64,000 bases of DNA, taken from contig NC_090178.1 of NCBI RefSeq assembly GCF_024679245.1, positions 25,635,203 through 25,699,202 of the forward strand, written 5' to 3'. The DNA is from Pseudorasbora parva. Lineage: Eukaryota > Chordata > Actinopteri > Cypriniformes > Gobionidae. Position 1 is the first letter of the stretch. Each line of letters opens with the position of its first letter. The position numbers and the translations under genes were made by a program. Under the pieces are notes generated by a model. It was not told the origin of the DNA. It was given only the letters and a program-made list of their open reading frames with translations, and ran no database searches. Shown piece after piece: positions 1 to 14,200 of the stretch.

Positions 1-409
1 TACTGACCCTAAAAATACAAAGCATTTTAACCATCAAAAAATGAAGTGTTCAAAATGTTTGAATGTCCTATGAAAGTGTTAATGTGTTAGTGTTTTTATT
101 TTTTATTTTTTATGTTTTCTGAACATAAAAGATATTCACTATCCTATTCAATGTACATAAGGACAATAAATGCAACTAAAACACTTCAAAATCCAAAATA
201 TTAGTTTATGAATGTGAAGATACACTTCATTCATGTGTTTCTTAGCAAACATGACTCCTCTCTTGGTAAAAAAAAAAAAAAAAGATTTTTAGAAGCAACA
301 TGTAAGAATGTGTATAACGCAGATGTCTGTCAGTCATGGATGGGAGTATCCTGGTTTTGGTGGTTTCTTCCCTTATATGTATACTACCCCCTTTAAAAAA
401 AGATTTGAT
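1..409. other. AT-rich non-coding DNA
   Basis: I see no supportable gene. Short open frames here lack coding character. The right edge leads into the LINE remnant. Confidence 0.6.
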
Positions 410-838
410 ATGGAGATATGATTATAGTGAGACTATGGCATTGATAAGTAGGTTGAAACTCGATCAGAAAGACACTGCAAGACCTTGTGTTCTTTTGCAT
501 GGTTATATACAATAACCATGGTGAAGCATTTACCATATATTTTGCAGATAAGTGCAATGTAGCTGCCTGTGGGGTCCACATCATGTTTCATATACTCAAA
601 AGGCAAATTAATTTTTATAAAAATCGCAACACTTTTGCTATGTGGATGATGAACACTGTAAATAGCTTTCCAACCACGAATGTCCTCAACATGACTAACA
701 TTATTTATACCTTATGCGTCTCTTGAAGAAATACAACAGATGCTTGTAGTTCAGCAGCCACTTTTCAATTTTTTGGACATCAGCAGTGTCTCTAATTCCA
801 CAAGTGTTCCATGTGAGAAGTTTCAAAGATCTGGCCAT
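410..838 (-). pseudogene. LINE endonuclease-domain fragment, decayed
   Basis: On the minus strand a start at 836-838 reads MARSLKLLTWNTCGI, the usual opening of an APE-type LINE endonuclease. A change of frame gives VVFLQETHK, the conserved block holding the catalytic Glu, followed by a stop. A further frame continues with GWKAIYSVHHPHSKSVAIFI and ends near DPTGSYIALICKIYG, as expected for the middle of the same fold. The order of blocks fits an L1/Tx1-type ORF2 N-terminus. At least one frameshift and two stops make it non-functional, and no reverse transcriptase follows. The family is inferred from motif shape only. Confidence 0.72.
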
Positions 839-3260
<2,422 letters not shown>

Positions 3261-3476
3261 TTTAGACCATTTTAGTTGGCCGCCCATGATTCAGACCAAC
3301 TAAAATCAGTAGCTTAGTTTGGTATAGTTCTTTTTGCGTGCATCTCTCTCCAACACACACAGAGATTCGCGATTGCACTGGACACGTTTTAAGTGCAGGC
3401 ATATTCTCTGAGTGAGCCCAGAGAAAAATCTTCCAAGTGCAGCGTATCTGAGAGCGCACGCAGAGTTCCCACGTAC

Positions 3477-3600
3477 GAGCAGGGAGATTCGCTCTCGGCA
3501 CATTACATTCCGCGCGCGAGAAGAGAGAAATTTGCGCTCGCGCATTATATTCCGCGCGCGAGCAGAGAGATTCGCGCTCGCGCACTACATTAATGTACTT
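3477..3600. repeat. GC-rich minisatellite, about 42-bp unit, three copies
   Basis: Three head-to-tail units begin GAGCAGGGAGATTCG, GAGAAGAGAGAAATT and GAGCAGAGAGATTCG; the first two end in a shared CATTACATTCCGCGCGC-like block. The tract is rich in CpG (repeated GCGCGC), in contrast to its AT-rich flanks. The open frames on both strands across 3262-3696 come from the repeat and are not called as genes. Confidence 0.8.
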
Positions 3601-3753
3601 TCGCGCTGCAATAATGCGCTCTCGACGGGGCATCCCAAGATAAGGCGGGGCCCTAGGCGACCGGCTCCAAGAGTTGCTCATCAGGTAGATCTATAGATAA
3701 ACTTATCTTTCAGGCATTTGACCGACAGGGTTGACACTTCAGCGTGAGAAATA

Positions 3754-4307
3754 ACGCCGCATTCACACGGGGCGTAGGCGTTAACGCTTCCCATTTACTT
3801 TGAATGGGTGACATCATCCGTTGCCGAACTGAATTGTGGGTTCCGTCGCGGCGCTTCACTCGCGTTGCAGGCGGCAGAAGTTGAAGAATTCTCAACTTTT
3901 CAAGCGCCAGCGCAGGCGTCATCCAATCAGATCGCCGTATGCAAATATCCTCAGCAGACGCTAGCCAATTGCGTTCATTACTGCTCCGTGAACCATCCAG
4001 ACCATAGACCGTTAAAAATCCAGACGCAGCTCCTGGACCACTACGTGATATTCTTCCCGCTGTCGGCGCTTTTTCGGGATTTAATGTACTTAACAGCTTC
4101 GTGCACCTGTGCAGTGCGCTGACAACAACTACACGGGCAATCGCACTCGCACATACAACCAAAAAAGGCGCTTTTTTTGTGTTGTGTTTTGGTCAAGCGG
4201 CAAGTTAATGTGATTGGCTGTTGTCACTATGACGATCGCGTCAGCACCCAGCTTCAGCCACGCCCTCCGTCAAGCGTTAACGCCTACGCCCCGTGTGAAT
4301 GCGGCGT
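3754..4307. mobile_element. 554-bp MITE with about 37-bp terminal inverted repeats (copy 1)
   Basis: The left end ACGCCGCATTCACACGGGG continues to GGCGTTAACGCTT, and the same sequence closes the element in inverted form. There is no transposase. Copy 2 at 44206-45944 is in the opposite orientation. Flanks GAGAAATA and GAGGGGTG may be a decayed 8-bp duplication but are not convincing. This uninterrupted copy shows what copy 2 looked like before it was invaded. Confidence 0.88.
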
Positions 4308-5211
4308 GAGGGGTGTGGCGTGTGAGCGTGTGAAACCAATCAAATGCGTGTGTCTCACGGCCAATGCGTGAGAGTTGGCAGCTCTGCATTTTGTTTAGAC
4401 GATTAAAATAGGCTTTAACTAAGTGAACAGTCCAAAAACAATATCAAGGCCTAACTGACTAATAAAGATGATGGTGCTGGTAAGTATAAAGGTAACAGCC
4501 CGCGCCGCGTCCGTAAACGAGTCGCTTTATTAGATTGCACCGCATCGATTCTCGTTGCCAGACCGCTGACTGATTTCCAGATGGGAGAGGAGATCGATAG
4601 TCCTGGATTAAATCTGGCTTGGATATAGTGATTTGTTGTAATCACCATTTGAAATGTACGTGACTACATCGCACCCGTGAGGTCGGAAACCGCCATTGCA
4701 TTTCAATAACTGGGGCGCTGTGTAATAGAGTTAATGAAGATGGTCTATCACTCGCTTGAGAGAAGACTGCTCTCCAGTCTAAACGACAACAAGTTCGTCT
4801 AATCGTTTTTACATGTTTGTTTGCATGAACTGAAGCAATACATAATCCACAAATTATTTAAAACAAAATTATTCTAACTACTTCGCCCTCTTTTCTTATT
4901 AAAAAACGGAAGTCACTGCCAGTGATGCAACTTAAGTTACTAAGCAAATTCGCGCGCAGACGGTTACAAAACACACCGATAATAGCATAAATTCTATTGG
5001 CAAAGACAAGAAAAAATAAGACACATTGTACTGTTTTAATATAAATCTTAAATACAGCAAAGTGATAGCTTGCTTTCCTACATCTACATCAATGGATGGA
5101 CACTCAGGTTTCAAGTCAGTCTCTGAAAGGATTTCAGTTTCTGTCCTGCTTAAAAAAGTCTTTAGTTGCACATTGTGTCTTCTTTTAAAAAATGAAGATG
5201 TGTTTGCTCAG
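4308..5211. other. Intergenic DNA downstream of flad1
   Basis: No gene is supported. The part next to flad1 is presumably its 3' untranslated region. Confidence 0.5.
5035..5040 (-). terminator. Possible flad1 polyadenylation signal (ATTAAA)
   Basis: ATTAAA lies on the minus strand about 170 bp beyond the flad1 stop codon. It is the common variant of the poly(A) hexamer. No transcript evidence is available, and such a hexamer is frequent by chance in AT-rich DNA. Confidence 0.3.
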
Positions 5212-8200
5212 TCATGCCCTTGAGTTGCGTTCCTCTTCCTCATTTTCCAGCTTGTAGGCAGGTTTGTAGCGGGTCACACCTCTCTCATCCACCACTTTAA
5301 GAGATGGATTCCTGCATGTGTTATCCATGCTGCCTAAAGATGTGTATCTATGAGGAAGATAGATAAAGGCATAAGCGAAACCAGGAAGATAATATTATTT
5401 AAAGAGAGAAGACTGACTGAATATAAACATCTCACCCTTTGTCATACAGAATACAGTAGGGCACATACAGGGTTCTCAGGAACTCCCAGATGTCATGATA
5501 CGTCCACTCCTACAGAAATAGATGGTGGATATGAAGCAAACATTTAAATGTAACATAAGTAAAACTAATCCGAGGTCATTTGTAATTCTAAGAACATGCT
5601 GTACTGCTGTGCCTTTTACATAAGCACCACTGATTAGGATGATGGAGTTGCTGTGTAATGATCTTGGAGAGCCTCATTCATCATCATTCACCATCTCTTG
5701 ACTGTTTCTGCTGCCAGCTTACATGAGAGTGAGTGGGAGACATGACAGTGATTTACTGACTGTGGCGCCAGTTTAGAGACTACAGGAAAGGTAGGAAGAT
5801 GGGTGAACACCTTTCAGCTTTCTTTTTGCCTGTTTGTCTCTGTGGTTTGTATGTGTATTAAGTAAGATTTTCTTTTAAAGGAATTACACATCGTTATTCA
5901 GCACAACCATATATACACACACACACACACAAACAAACACACACAATTCTCGCTGCTTCATAAAATTAAGGTTGAACCAGTCACATGGACTATTTTTACA
6001 ATGTCTTTCCTATATTTCTGGACCTTGTAAGTGTTAATTAAATTGCCATTTATGGAGGGGTCAAAAGCTCTCGGATTTCATCAAAAATATCTTAATTTGT
6101 GTTCTAAGATGAACAAAGGGGTTTGGAACGACATGAGGGTGAGTAATTAATGACAATTTAAATTTTTGGGTGAACTAACCCTTTAAAATAAATAGAAAAA
6201 TAGAAAACATTTATTTGAAATTGTAATAACATTTCACAATATTACAGTTTTTACTGTATTTTTGATAAAGATGCAGCTTAATGAGCAAACGAAACATTCG
6301 AATGCATAAAAATAAAACATATTGACCCAAACTTTTGAACAGTAGTGTGTATATATTTTGCCCCCTCACCAGCAGTGGGTTGACCCTCATGTAATCAGGC
6401 CAGCCTGGGTCTGTGGGACACATGGGTGTCAGTGTCTGCGAATAAGGGTCGGTTTGACGTGTTCCCATCAGAACCGCCCGTAAATCTGGCCTCCTTTCCT
6501 GGACCTCATTCAGAGCCTGCCGAATACTTCCCTCCACCGAGAACAGCTCCAGGTCATATCTACCGAAGAGAGAGGAAAATGTGCCAAATAATTACACCTA
6601 TGGAGCTTTTGATAGACATTGGTGAATTAATGAGGCTGGATGGGTTGGATCCATGTTCAACTCATCGTGGTTTAGTAACAGACTGCAGCTGGTACAGAGG
6701 CTGTTCTGGTTTGCAGATGGCACTTCTCACTAATGTTTATGAGTTGATTATGGTGACAGATCCCATTTCATACATGTGGGTAAACAAGCATGACTGGTGA
6801 TTCTATCATCAGTAACATCATAAAAGCTCAAAGCCTGTTTGGAAAATGTCACAATTCAGAAGTTTTGTCAGAACAGTTGTTTGAATCAGAAAAGACTAAA
6901 TCATATGTTTGCATATGCGGTTTCCTGATGCAGCCAAACAGTTCTGGGAGAGATGCCAGAGGCACCAGTCTGTGATTTACCTACTCAGGAGGAAAGAAAC
7001 CTGTTCCAAATTTCTGTTCTCTCATTTAAATCATTGCTGTACTTATTTTATTTTAGTTCTGAAAGGCACCTTATCTTACCTTTTTATTGTATCCTGCAAA
7101 AACCTCTCCATTTCTGGAAAAGGAGAGACAGTTCGAATGTACAGAGCTTTCAATCGGTCTTTACCATCTGGATAGCGCCTGAGAAGGAGAGAGTGAAAAA
7201 AGGTCACATCATATTATCTGAATTCTTCAAACTAGTTTACTGACGGTTCCATGTGATATAGTGAAGCTCATGTAAGCAAGGCACAAGCACAGCTGCTGTT
7301 TCCTACTGCGAGTGTGGTCAAAGTGCCAGTAAACACTTAAATTAGCTCAGCATGAGCTTTAGATATCGGTGTAACTTCAGCAAGTCCATACCCTTTTTTA
7401 AAAAAAAAAGACATTTGTTAAATAAACTTTGACATATAATTCAAATACACAGAATTGATGTCCTATATGCATTTGGACAATTAGCTACACTGATTTCACT
7501 GCATGCATACATACATACAAAAGATCAAACCACGTGACATCTGCAAACAATTGATGCTAGGCATTTGGTCATATTCATTTTATTGATATTTTATGCATTT
7601 AGGCTTTAAGTTGATTAGTGGATGTATGAAGACAGTTCTCAATTTTAGACAGGTGTCTTAGCAGAATAACTGCAGGCATATAGTTTATACGTAAAATTAA
7701 ACATAATTTGAATTTTTAAAAATGTTATATCTATTGTCTTTGGCTGCATTTACACTGCAGGTCTTGATGCACAATTCCGATTTGGTGACTATATCCGATT
7801 TTTTTGACGACCCGCTTACATCTTTTCAAAAGCGACCCGTATCCGATATTTGCATTTACACTGTACACTGGCAAAACAGCCCAAGACGTTCTTAACCGAT
7901 GAAAGGAAGTAAAACAGCGCTATATGCAATGGACACAGACAAAATGATTGCACAATGTTTTGCTGTCTGCACTTTTCCACACATCTTTAAAGTCGGCATA
8001 ACATCTCTCTCTTAAGGCGGAGAAAAAGAGGAGAGCCCTTGACGGGGTTGCCAGGTTTTCACAACAAAACCCATCCAATCGCAACTCAAAACTGTGTTAA
8101 AGTAGCCCAATTTCGCATGAAAACCGCAGACTTGGCAACACTGGATCGCAGTTTGTGTCCACCTGAGTTGATGTCATTCGCCTCCGTCCTTTTTTCAATG

Positions 8201-11200
8201 ACGTACGACTCGCATTTACAGGGGAATATCCGATCTGACCGCTTACATGGCAGACGCTAATGCACGCATCCGAATCATATCGGATTTATTACCACATATG
8301 AGTGAGGCCTGAATCCAATCTGAGGATATCGGAATTAATGTGTTTTTTTACTGCTTACACGTTCACATGTCATATCCGATCTGTGCCACATGAGAGGAAA
8401 AAAAATCAGAATTGGGTCACTTGAACCATGCAGTGTAAATGGGGCCTAAGTCAGTGGTTCCCAAACCTGTCCTGGGGACCCCCCATCAGCGCACGTTTCT
8501 GCATGGTTCCCTCAACTACCACACCTGATTTAACTTATCAGCTCATTAGTAGACTGAGAGACTTGAATTAGTTGTGTCTAATGAGGGAGACATTACAAAG
8601 GGTGCGTCTCAATCAGCCCCTAGTTCAGTAGCCAGGGCACTGATCAGGGAGTCAGCCCATTGACTCCATAGGGATCCGATTGAGACGTAGCCAAAATGTG
8701 CAGTGGTGAGGGGTCCCCAAGACAGGTTTGAGAAACACCGGTCTTGTGCATTTACATGGAGCACTGTAATCGGTTTAAAAGTCAAATCCGAATGAAAATG
8801 CTCCATATAAACACCTCAATCAGAATAAAAATGCCCAAACCGAATGAAATTGTAATCGGTTTGAGAGAGGTGGGATAAACCTTTTAATGAACCGATCAAA
8901 CGAAAAATTTCACCATGTAAACGACCTGACCCGATTAGTGTGCGTCCTTATATATGACGTGATACACAGCACGCGCCTTTACCACTGAAGAGCGAGCGCT
9001 GCTCTCATAACACAACGAATGCTGACAAGAGAGGAAAGTTAATTTTTCTGAGGGGTAACGTTAAACTTTTTATTAAGTTATATATAAGTTATGAAGACAA
9101 TGTTGGCAATTGGCATAATGACACAGACATAGCCTGGCTACATCCTCTCATCTTGACAGCCTTTGTCCCAGGCACTTTTTACTTCAACTGCGCCTGACAG
9201 AAGAATGTATTTTTCTGAGATGATTATTACACTTTACAACAAATAAATAGCTTTTATAAAACCGTATAAGGCCTGGTGGTCGTTGAGAGTTGCTATTGCA
9301 TCCGTGAGGGCATTCCAGCTGCTGGAGAGAAAAGCGTCGACATTTCTGATGGAAGCGGGTCGCACACTGGACTGAAGCTCAGCGTGGCGCCAGACGCACA
9401 CATTATATACGCGTGAGCTCAATGCTGAATGACTTCTGACAGAAGAGCTGCACGATGGGAGTATCTTGTAGCACAGGGTCAAATCAGTAGGATCAGATCA
9501 AATCAGATTTGAGGGAAATAGAATATAAATGTAATATAAAATCTGTAAATGGCGCTCGTGGCGCAGCAGGATTTGGAACAACTCCCGAATGCTGCCGCTG
9601 GTGTGCTTACACTCATTGAAAACAACATGTTTGAATTTTAGAGACGCGCTGCGTTTCGCGTCCGGTGTGCGCCAGTGCGACCCCTTTGATGCGGCATGTC
9701 ACAAAATGATTGCGATTGAAAGTCAGCACATGTAAACACCAGATCGGTTTGGATAACGTCTCATGTAAACAGTCCTCTAAAAATTCAATCCGATTGATTT
9801 TAATCGGAATGACAAAAAAGTGTGCATGTAAACGTGGCTAGTGTGCGGAAGGCGTGTTATCTGAAGGAATAGTTCACCCAAAAATGAGAATTCATTTCTC
9901 AGCCTCATGTCATTCCAAGCATATGAATTTATTTTTTCTTTGGAATATTAATAATAATAATAACAATAAAATAAAAAACATTTATTTTGAAACAAAAAAA
10001 TCAATTTGTTGCCCATGTAATTCAAGTCATAAAGTCATTGAATTTAAATGCATGGGAAATATATCTTTACTGTAGTTTGTATAACATAAGGTCATTCAGG
10101 TTTGTAACAACAAAGTTGTTTGTTGATTAAAAAAATCACTTTAAAACAAATGCCATTTTGTATGGAATCTTATTTATTGATTAAATTGTATTTATAGTTA
10201 ATATATATGTTTATTGTTTACTGATCAAATGTTAACATTAACTGTACTTTGTGTGATTCTCAGTCAAGGCTTAAACTAGTCCCAGACTAAAAATGCAAGT
10301 TTGAGCCATTTTAACTGAAAGCAACATGCACTGATATATCTTAAAATATCTCGGAACGATTGTTTAGTCTCAAGATGCTCACCAGTAATATTTTTAAGGC
10401 ATATTTCAAATGTCCTAATTGATCTAAGGCCCAATTCTGGCTTAATCTATGATGTCTGTTAAACCAGGCTTAAATGTCTGGCCCTTTTAGTCTAGTTTTA
10501 GTCCGTGAAAACTTGTCATGTTGCGTAACGGTTAAATTATTACTTTGCTCAATTATATAAAAACAAAAAAAAACAGAAACACAGCGATTGCTGTAATTAT
10601 TGCACTCTTTCAGATCAGCACAAATCAAGAGAATGTCAACTCATATGTAGGGCTGGGCCGAATACCATGAGTACTGTATTTCATATAGTCTTAACATATT
10701 CAAGTGCGAACGAGGACCGTTTCAAGAGGGATGCCAGGTGAGCGAAAAATTAAAAACAAAAAAAGATTAATTTCCCAAAACTGACAATCGAATACTAACC
10801 AACAGAGCGAATATTTGAATATTCTGGTCCATATGCTCATAATCAACTCATATGAATGGTTTATTTTACCTCATCTAGTTTCCTGATTGATAATAGGCTA
10901 TTTATAATTTAAATTAACACTCTCTCAAATGAAAGCTGGTAAAACAAAAAACTTCTCTTAATAATTAGAAACAGCGAGATTCATACTAATAATTCCAATG
11001 ATTATCCAAATTATATATTTTTTTTACTATGAAAACAACAGCATAAAAGAATTGTCTCATGCAAGTGCATTTATTTAGCCTCAACAATCAGCATTAGTCA
11101 ACATCCATGTTTGGATTTATTCAACTACTTCAGCCTACAAGCTTCTTTGTGTCAACCACTTGTCTTTAATGTAACCTCTCTTACCGTTTTAGTGCAGCAT

Positions 11201-14200
11201 AATATAAATGCAGTAGGGCTGTGCAGTCCTTGCCACCGTTGAAGCCAACACAGAGCTCATTAGCAGAGTATTTATCCAGTGCCATCTCAATGGTTCTCAA
11301 TGCTGCAGCTACTTTCTTCCCCAGCAATGTCTCTGTGAGATTTAATGACAGATGATTCTCTTACAAATCTTACAGCTAATTTCACACGTTTAACAAGGTT
11401 ATTCTCAACTGATTTAAATGGAGACATAAACTGGTCAAGATCAAACAAGTGAACAGAAACAGCTCCTAAAAATGGTTAGAAAGAAGCTTACCGCTTTTTG
11501 AGAGCGAGTACACTGCTTCAGGTGCGACTGACACGGCGTCAGTGACGAGAGTAACCACAGATCCTTTAGGTAGTTGTTCAATCAGTTGACTTCGTGCCCG
11601 CTCCACCTCTTCCGCGCTGTCGGAGTCCAGGACCAGTCGGACACGATGATAATTACTAAGCCAGTCTGGGTAAGATCCCAGAGAGACACGCTTCCCCCAA
11701 CCTGCCTGCAGTTTTGTGAGACTCGGGGCGATCTCAGTCTCATCCGCATCTACAAACACCTCACGGGTGTGAAAGGTGATACCAGAGCCTGAAAACAGAT
11801 GGGCGAGTCCATTGAATGACCGTTCCAGCAGAGAGGGGATGCCGGGAAATATGTATACGTTGCGGACACTGACTACAGGGAAGCGATTTCGCTGGCCTGT
11901 CTGAGAGTCTATGCCAAAATTAAGTTTGGCAGAAACGGGGACCATGGCAAGCTTCATGGGGGCACTGTTAGTATCGACCGTGCCAAAGAACCCCTCCACT
12001 AGCTTCATCAGTTCAGGGTGGGCATGCAGACCTTCGCCAAATGCCATAGCAACACTTTCAAAAGTGACGTCATCATGGGTGGGACCGATGCCGCCGGATG
12101 TGATGAGGTGAGTAACAGAGGACGAAAGCTGTGCCACTTCTTTAGCGATGACTTGCTGGACGTCAGGTACCACAGTGATACGCTCTACAGTCACACCAAG
12201 CTTGCGAAGTCCACGGCACAGGAAGCCACTGTTAGTGTCGACAGTGTGACCCTGCAACATAAGCATACAAAAAAAGGGTTGGGCGATGTCTACCGAATTG
12301 GCATCAGACGATTTTGACAGTGGCCCATCGGGATGGAGGATGACATGTGGAGGCTGCATTTGAGTGTCAAGCTTGGTTAATGTGGCGCACCTCTGGAGAA
12401 AGAGAGCTGAAAGGGCTTGAATGAAGTGTGGATGGCATTAGAGAAAGCTACTAGATGCTATATCACTGAAATATCATTACCACAAACCATGCTGAGTGCT
12501 TGTGGTGTGATTCGCACTGGTGTTTTGATGCTCTACTATGAGAATGGTGCTATCGTTCTGTCTCGTGTTTCGGATAGTCCGGATGCAGATTGTGGTCCAC
12601 TATTTGAATATCATTGGTTAAGTTCAAGTAAAACATTTGTTTGGTGGAGACACATTTAGCTGTATATGTAAAATGTTTGTTTCGTATTGGATTTCCATCC
12701 AGATGGATCCGGCATTTTGAGAGCCTGAAACTGCTTTTTTAAACCGGGTCCCAGAGGATAAATCTGAAAACTACACCCTTGTGTTTTCGTGTGTACACAG
12801 CCAATCTGCATAGTTTGAAACAGAATTAGCCGTGCCTCATTGTAGAAGACTGTGTCCTCCGGAGGTCGCATTCGAAGGCTGTATGCGTCATAAGGCTGTC
12901 TCTCATTTCAAAAAAGTGAGAAGGACAATCCAAATGCGACCTTCGAACACACCCTTCTTTTACAGGAATTTGGAGTGTGCATGAGGTGTATCCTTTGCTG
13001 CTGTAGATAACCCACAATTATTTGTGTCGCCCTTAAAGGGGTCATATAATGGTACATGCACTTTTACAAGCTGATTGAATGGAAATGTGTGTTGGCAGTG
13101 CCTGTACACAACCATCCTATAATGATAAAAATCCATCAAGTGTTTTTTTTTTTTTTAAATCTCCTTATATGTTTTTCCCCGTCTCAAATCGAGCCGTTCG
13201 GCCGTGTGACGTCACATGGCCCGACACCCCTCCCACGACTGTTGATTGACAAGCAGTTTCATCTCAGACCCGCCCTGAGCGACCTCTGTCACAGTCTGCC
13301 ATTGTGAATAGGCTGGAGCAGAATGGCGTTTAATAATATAATAATAATAATAATAATTCATTACATTTATATAGCGCTTTTCTAGGCACTCAGTTTAAGC
13401 GATTGTAGTGTTCTCATCTTGGGTGTAATAATGAACACAGCAGTCATTCTGATGTTCCTAAATCCAAACCGCTCAAGACGCAGTGGCTGAGTTTTGTTTT
13501 CGCCAATGTTTTTATGTCTGCGCGAACCGTGAAGCATTTCTCACCAGTGAGTAGTTTGAAACGCGTACACATTTCACGATGAATGCGGCTAAAGTAGGTA
13601 AGTTACATTACGGCATGCTTTCTATGTATGACTTTCCCAATATAATTCATAATCACACGTTTATAATGAACAACGCTTTATGGTTGTGTTATGACAAACT
13701 GTGTACGCCGGTTTTAAAGTTAATGTGGACGTGGTAACTAACATAAGCTTAATTATGTAGATGGTTTATAAATTACTGTCAAAAAATAAATTGTGTTGTA
13801 ACAGTTATTACACTGCATTGATAATGTTAAGCATCACTGACAAGCCGACATTTACAAAAAAAAGTTTTTATTGGCATTAGCTGTAACATCAATCTGTTAA
13901 CGAACTAATGTAAACATCAGTAAACACATAGCATTCATCGCTAACATTACCCTGCCTGTTCATAAAGACAGATCAGTGACATTACGTTAACCAACCATTC
14001 AGAAACGTCCTGTTTAGCCTTAATTGTCGCATTTCGTTGAAGCTGTTGTCTTGTCCCGTGTCAGACACTGGTTCATATTGCTAAAGTTGCACAGACCTCC
14101 TCAGACACTCGCGTGGCCATTCTTTCAGCTCTACTGTTGTCAACGGAGACACTCCATATGTGTGTGTGAGAGTGAAAGCGCCCCACAGAACAAAGGGGCG

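Noticed and set aside
3262..3696. 139-codon minus frame and overlapping plus frames
   Set aside because: The frames arise from the CpG-rich minisatellite and change phase with its units.
12252..12359. N-terminal part of the long flad1 frame upstream of the exon
   Set aside because: Intron read-through: a clear acceptor (GTTGCAG) at 12252 and the FLAD1 alignment start at GHTVDTN.
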